Source: Alteromonadaceae bacterium (GTDB taxonomy: Bacteria > Pseudomonadota > Gammaproteobacteria > Pseudomonadales > Oleiphilaceae). Taken from it: a stretch of DNA of 64,000 nucleotides. How positions within the stretch are numbered: position 1 is the stretch's first letter; every line of letters starts with the position of its first letter. The notes beneath the pieces are model-generated. The model had not been told where the DNA came from, searched no databases, and saw only the letters and a list, made by a program, of their open reading frames with translations. The position numbers and the translations under genes were made by a program. Where the stretch lies: assembly GCA_013393545.1 (NCBI GenBank), contig JABXHG010000115.1, positions 3,904 through 67,903 of the forward strand. Reading direction: 5' to 3'. Below are positions 63,441 to 64,000 of this stretch, one piece after another.

Positions 63441-63951
63441 TTTTTTCTTGCTTTATCTATCCCCTGATTGCTTCTCCAGAAAAACACTACCCAGTCTGCG
63501 TTTAGTCCACGCCGGACGTACCTTTTGATTCCGTTACACGCCCGCTTCCTCTATTAAAGACCAGGCTCGCCTTCGGCCAACTCCCGCAACCTTTTTGCCC
63601 AATCCGGCGGAATTATACGAACGGATTCGCAAAACACCCGCGAAATTCCGATAACCATCTGATAAGGTTGGAAACAGCAAAGGACATGGGCGTAGTTATA
63701 CGCCCACGAACGTAAGCAGGGGTGGCTCAAAAAAGGGCGCATAACTCCTGCGGTAGCCGTGGTGGATTGGGGTTAGGTGCTTGTTTCCCTCCAGTATTGC
63801 CTCTCTTGATCCTCGGAAAAAATCTGGAATTATGCGAATGTGTGAAAGGCGAACGGGTTCGTTGAATAACGCTGTTGAACTAGCCGCGCAAGCGCGGGGA
63901 ACGCGCCTGAGAGTTTTGTAGATCATAGGTTACTGAGCAGGGTTTTCAAGG
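63441..63951. other. Gene-free stretch with short hairpins and repeated motifs
   Basis: I find no convincing gene. Visible structure: a perfect 8-bp hairpin TGGGCGTA-GTTA-TACGCCCA (63688-63707); a repeat GGAATTATRCGAA at 63609-63621 and 63826-63838, each followed by a CGAAC/GTTCG-type mini-palindrome (63618-63629, 63850-63861); a related CGCATAACTCC in the opposite sense (63738-63748); and CCGCG-CAAG-CGCGG (63884-63897). It lies downstream of a tRNA, a common integration place, but no tRNA-end direct repeat is seen. Confidence 0.5.
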
Positions 63952-64000
63952 ATGAAGACGGTACTGCAAGAAGTGATAGCCCGGGGATACCCGGCCCTGG
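63952..64000 (+). CDS. Possible start of a CDS running off the window
   Basis: ATG 63952 opens a frame, MKTVLQEVIARGYPAL, to the window end. The ribosome site is poor (AAGG directly adjacent). Too short to identify. Confidence 0.3.
   Translation, partial: MKTVLQEVIARGYPAL

Noticed and set aside
63600..63900. Chromosomal integron attC array
   Set aside because: Only one consensus GTTRRRY match and no paired R/L boxes or integrase gene; kept as a weak note in the findings only.

Overview
The window is a dense, roughly 58-60% GC gammaproteobacterial chromosome segment. Gene content and gene order (fimV-truA-trpF, accD-folC-dedD-cvpA-purF-metZ, ftsK-lolA-rarA-serS, yejABEF-mltD-gloB-rnhA-dnaQ-fimL, tusDCBE-yccA-tRNA-Ser) resemble Pseudomonas blocks in a different arrangement. 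trpBA sits between trpF and accD. Together this fits a marine Marinobacter-like bacterium; the assignment is inference from gene order and protein similarity as I remember them. There is no prophage, insertion sequence, rRNA operon or CRISPR array.

Layout. 1-6.4 kb: the end of a TgpA transglutaminase gene, holB, pilZ, an alpha/beta hydrolase, a DUF4892 protein, a patatin and prmB. 6.4-14.8 kb: aroC, an MFS transporter, a LysR regulator divergent from leuCDB, then asd. 15-28.2 kb: fimV, then truA-trpF-trpB-trpA-accD-folC-dedD, cvpA, purF and metZ. 28.2-35.1 kb: ftsK-lolA-rarA, serS-cobA. 35.2-39.5 kb: DAHP synthase (minus), a DUF1631 protein plus a PilZ protein, and fabI. 39.6-49.8 kb: the YejABEF peptide importer and mltD (minus), gloB, a methyltransferase, rnhA and dnaQ. 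50-56 kb: fimL, an SCP2 protein, sohB, and a DUF934/sulfite reductase pair. 56-64 kb: metH, nfuA, tusEBCD, yccA and a tRNA-Ser(UGA). The last 560 bases hold no gene I can identify, except perhaps one start at the very edge.

Functional threads. Type IV pilus and surface biology recurs (pilZ, fimV, fimL, a second PilZ-domain protein). Amino-acid synthesis dominates (shikimate entry and exit, leucine, tryptophan, aspartate-semialdehyde, methionine). Sulfur handling links CobA (siroheme precursor), the siroheme reductase, MetZ, MetH, NfuA and the Tus relay.

Two things stand out. First, there are five elaborate palindromic intergenic elements. Four share a conserved 54-55 nt core, but each has its own nearly or fully complementary 27-29 bp arms. 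A fifth, larger element is a nested cruciform built from two inverted, diverged copies of a second core. Second, several enzymes lack residues I regard as invariant: the third Fe-S cysteine of LeuC, two positions of the LeuD N-terminal signature, the nucleotide-binding glycine of Asd, the His beside the PLP lysine of TrpB, and a loop Gly of PurF. An MFS gene appears to begin with ATC. All these frames are open, so either real divergence or base errors in the source sequence could explain them.
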